From assembly GCA_902766365.1 (NCBI GenBank), contig CACXDC010000159.1, forward strand, positions 1 to 32,023: DNA of 32,023 nucleotides. Direction: 5' to 3'. Every line of letters starts with the position of its first letter. The first letter of the stretch is position 1. The position numbers and the translations under genes were made by a program. The notes below the pieces were generated by a model, which did not search any database, was not told the DNA's origin, and saw only the letters and a program-made list of their open reading frames with translations. Below, in pieces: positions 31,027-32,023 of this stretch. This DNA is from an uncultured Lachnospiraceae bacterium (lineage in GTDB: Bacteria > Bacillota > Clostridia > Lachnospirales > Lachnospiraceae).

Positions 31027-32023
31027 CGATCTCGTCTCCTCCGCCTCTGGAAATAACAATTTCGGCAGAATCTTCCAGCTTTCTGATAATGTTTACGATC
31101 TTCTGCTGTGCCTCTTCCACGTCCTTCATACGGACAGGTCCCATAAACTCCATGTCTTCCTTGATCATGACCGCCAGACGCTTGGACATATTGTTGAAGA
31201 TAGCTGTCTGTACCTGCTCGTTAGCACCCTTAAGTGCAAGAGCAAGATCATTATTATCCACATCCCGGAGAACTCTCTGGATTGCTCTGTCATCAAGCAG
31301 CAGAATATCTTCGAATACAAACATCTTCTTCCGGATCTCGTCCGCCAGTTCCGGCTCCTCGATCTCCAGTGTTTCCATAATATGTTTCTCCGTCCCACGG
31401 TCTACCGTGTTCAGGATATCTACCACTGCGTCCACACCACCAATGATCGTGTAATCCTGGTTGACCAGTGATGAAAGCTTGGATTCCAGCACCTTTTCCA
31501 CCTCTTTGATCACATCCGGACTTGTTCTGTCCATCATGGCGATACGTTTTGCCACATCAGACTGCCGCTCCGGCGGTAATGCAGATATGATCATCGCCGC
31601 CTGTCCGGCCGGCAGGTAAGACAGGATCAGGGCGATTGTCTGAGGATGCTCGTCCTGAATGAAATTCAGAAGCTGGGAAGCATCTGTCTTTCGCACAAAT
31701 TCGAAAGGCTTTACCTGCAGGGACGCTGTCAGCTTGCCGATCACGTCCATTGCCTTCTCAGCACCAAGTGATTTTTCCAATACTTCCTTGGCATAACCGA
31801 TACCGCCTTCTGCGATATACTGCTGTGCCAGACAGATCTCATAGAATTCATTGATCACTTCTTCCTTGATCTGCGGTGTAATGCTCCGTGTATTTGCGAT
31901 TTCAAGTGTCAGTTCTTCAATTTCGTCTTCCTTCAGGTGCTTAAATACAGAAGAAGACCTCTCCGGTCCAAGAGCGATCAAAAGGATCGCCGCCTTCTGC
32001 ACACCTGACAGTTTATCATCCGG
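31019..32023 (-). CDS. fliG: flagellar motor switch protein FliG (5' end outside window)
   Basis: The frame is open to the right edge and reads PDDKLSGVQKAAILLIALG, so the GTG at 32002 is an internal valine and the true start lies a few codons beyond the window. 334 residues are visible against about 338 usual. The middle domain has IQDEHPQTIALILSYLPAGQ (EHPQ motif). The C-terminal torque helix MFVFEDILLLDDRAIQRVLR carries the charged residues that face MotA. FliG forms the rotor ring under the MS ring and is moved by the stator. The genes expected upstream are fliF and fliE. Confidence 0.98.
   Translation of the reverse strand, partial: PDDKLSGVQKAAILLIALGPERSSSVFKHLKEDEIEELTLEIANTRSITPQIKEEVINEFYEICLAQQYIAEGGIGYAKEVLEKSLGAEKAMDVIGKLTASLQVKPFEFVRKTDASQLLNFIQDEHPQTIALILSYLPAGQAAMIISALPPERQSDVAKRIAMMDRTSPDVIKEVEKVLESKLSSLVNQDYTIIGGVDAVVDILNTVDRGTEKHIMETLEIEEPELADEIRKKMFVFEDILLLDDRAIQRVLRDVDNNDLALALKGANEQVQTAIFNNMSKRLAVMIKEDMEFMGPVRMKDVEEAQQKIVNIIRKLEDSAEIVISRGGGDEIVV

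Noticed and set aside
31019..32002. GTG at 32002 as the true fliG start
   Set aside because: The frame continues upstream to the window edge with residues PDDKLSG that fit the usual FliG N-terminus, so the gene is cut by the window.

Overview
The window is almost entirely one minus-strand flagellar/chemotaxis (fla/che) gene cluster of a motile Gram-positive bacterium. The gene order is essentially the Bacillus subtilis fla/che order. The lineage-specific features (motAB inside the cluster, a DUF342/FapA gene after the sigma factor, a PilZ gene beside flhG, CheC/CheD/FliY chemistry) fit Clostridia, most likely Lachnospiraceae (Roseburia or a relative). The species is inferred from gene content and protein style only.

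Reading in the direction of transcription (right to left): fliG (start lies just beyond the right edge), fliH, fliI, fliJ, a MotE/YlxF-like gene, fliK, flgD, a small 'flagellar operon protein', flgE, flbD (swrD), motA, motB, fliL, fliM, fliY/fliN, cheY, fliO, fliP, fliQ, fliR, flhB, flhA, flhF, flhG, a YcgR-like PilZ gene, cheB (esterase domain only), cheA, cheW, cheC, cheD, a two-helix membrane protein, sigma-28 (fliA/sigD), fapA, and three poorly known genes. These three are a basic 103-residue protein, a SwrB-like membrane-anchored protein, and an anchored MltG N-domain protein. A terminator-like hairpin follows, then rpsB (ribosomal protein S2), which runs off the left edge. No convincing plus-strand gene was found. 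Most genes overlap or sit within about 40 bases of each other, as expected for one long transcript.

Functionally the cluster encodes the switch (FliG, FliM, FliY), the export apparatus (FliH/I/J, FliO/P/Q/R, FlhB, FlhA), hook construction (FliK, FlgD, FlgE), the stator and its helpers (MotA, MotB, FliL, FlbD/SwrD, MotE-like), placement and number control (FlhF, FlhG), c-di-GMP input (PilZ), the CheA/W/Y core with adaptation by CheB, CheC and CheD, and the late-gene sigma factor. CheR, CheV, CheX and FlgM are not in the window.

The best leads are: a good sigma-28 promoter match between the MotE-like gene and fliK; an rpsB sigma-A promoter whose -35 box lies in the loop of the operon's terminal hairpin; a CheB without its receiver domain behind a possible extended -10 promoter; a FlgD with an added helical module; and the three unknown genes in the position where Bacillus has swrB. 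No CRISPR, insertion sequence, tRNA, rRNA or prophage was seen.
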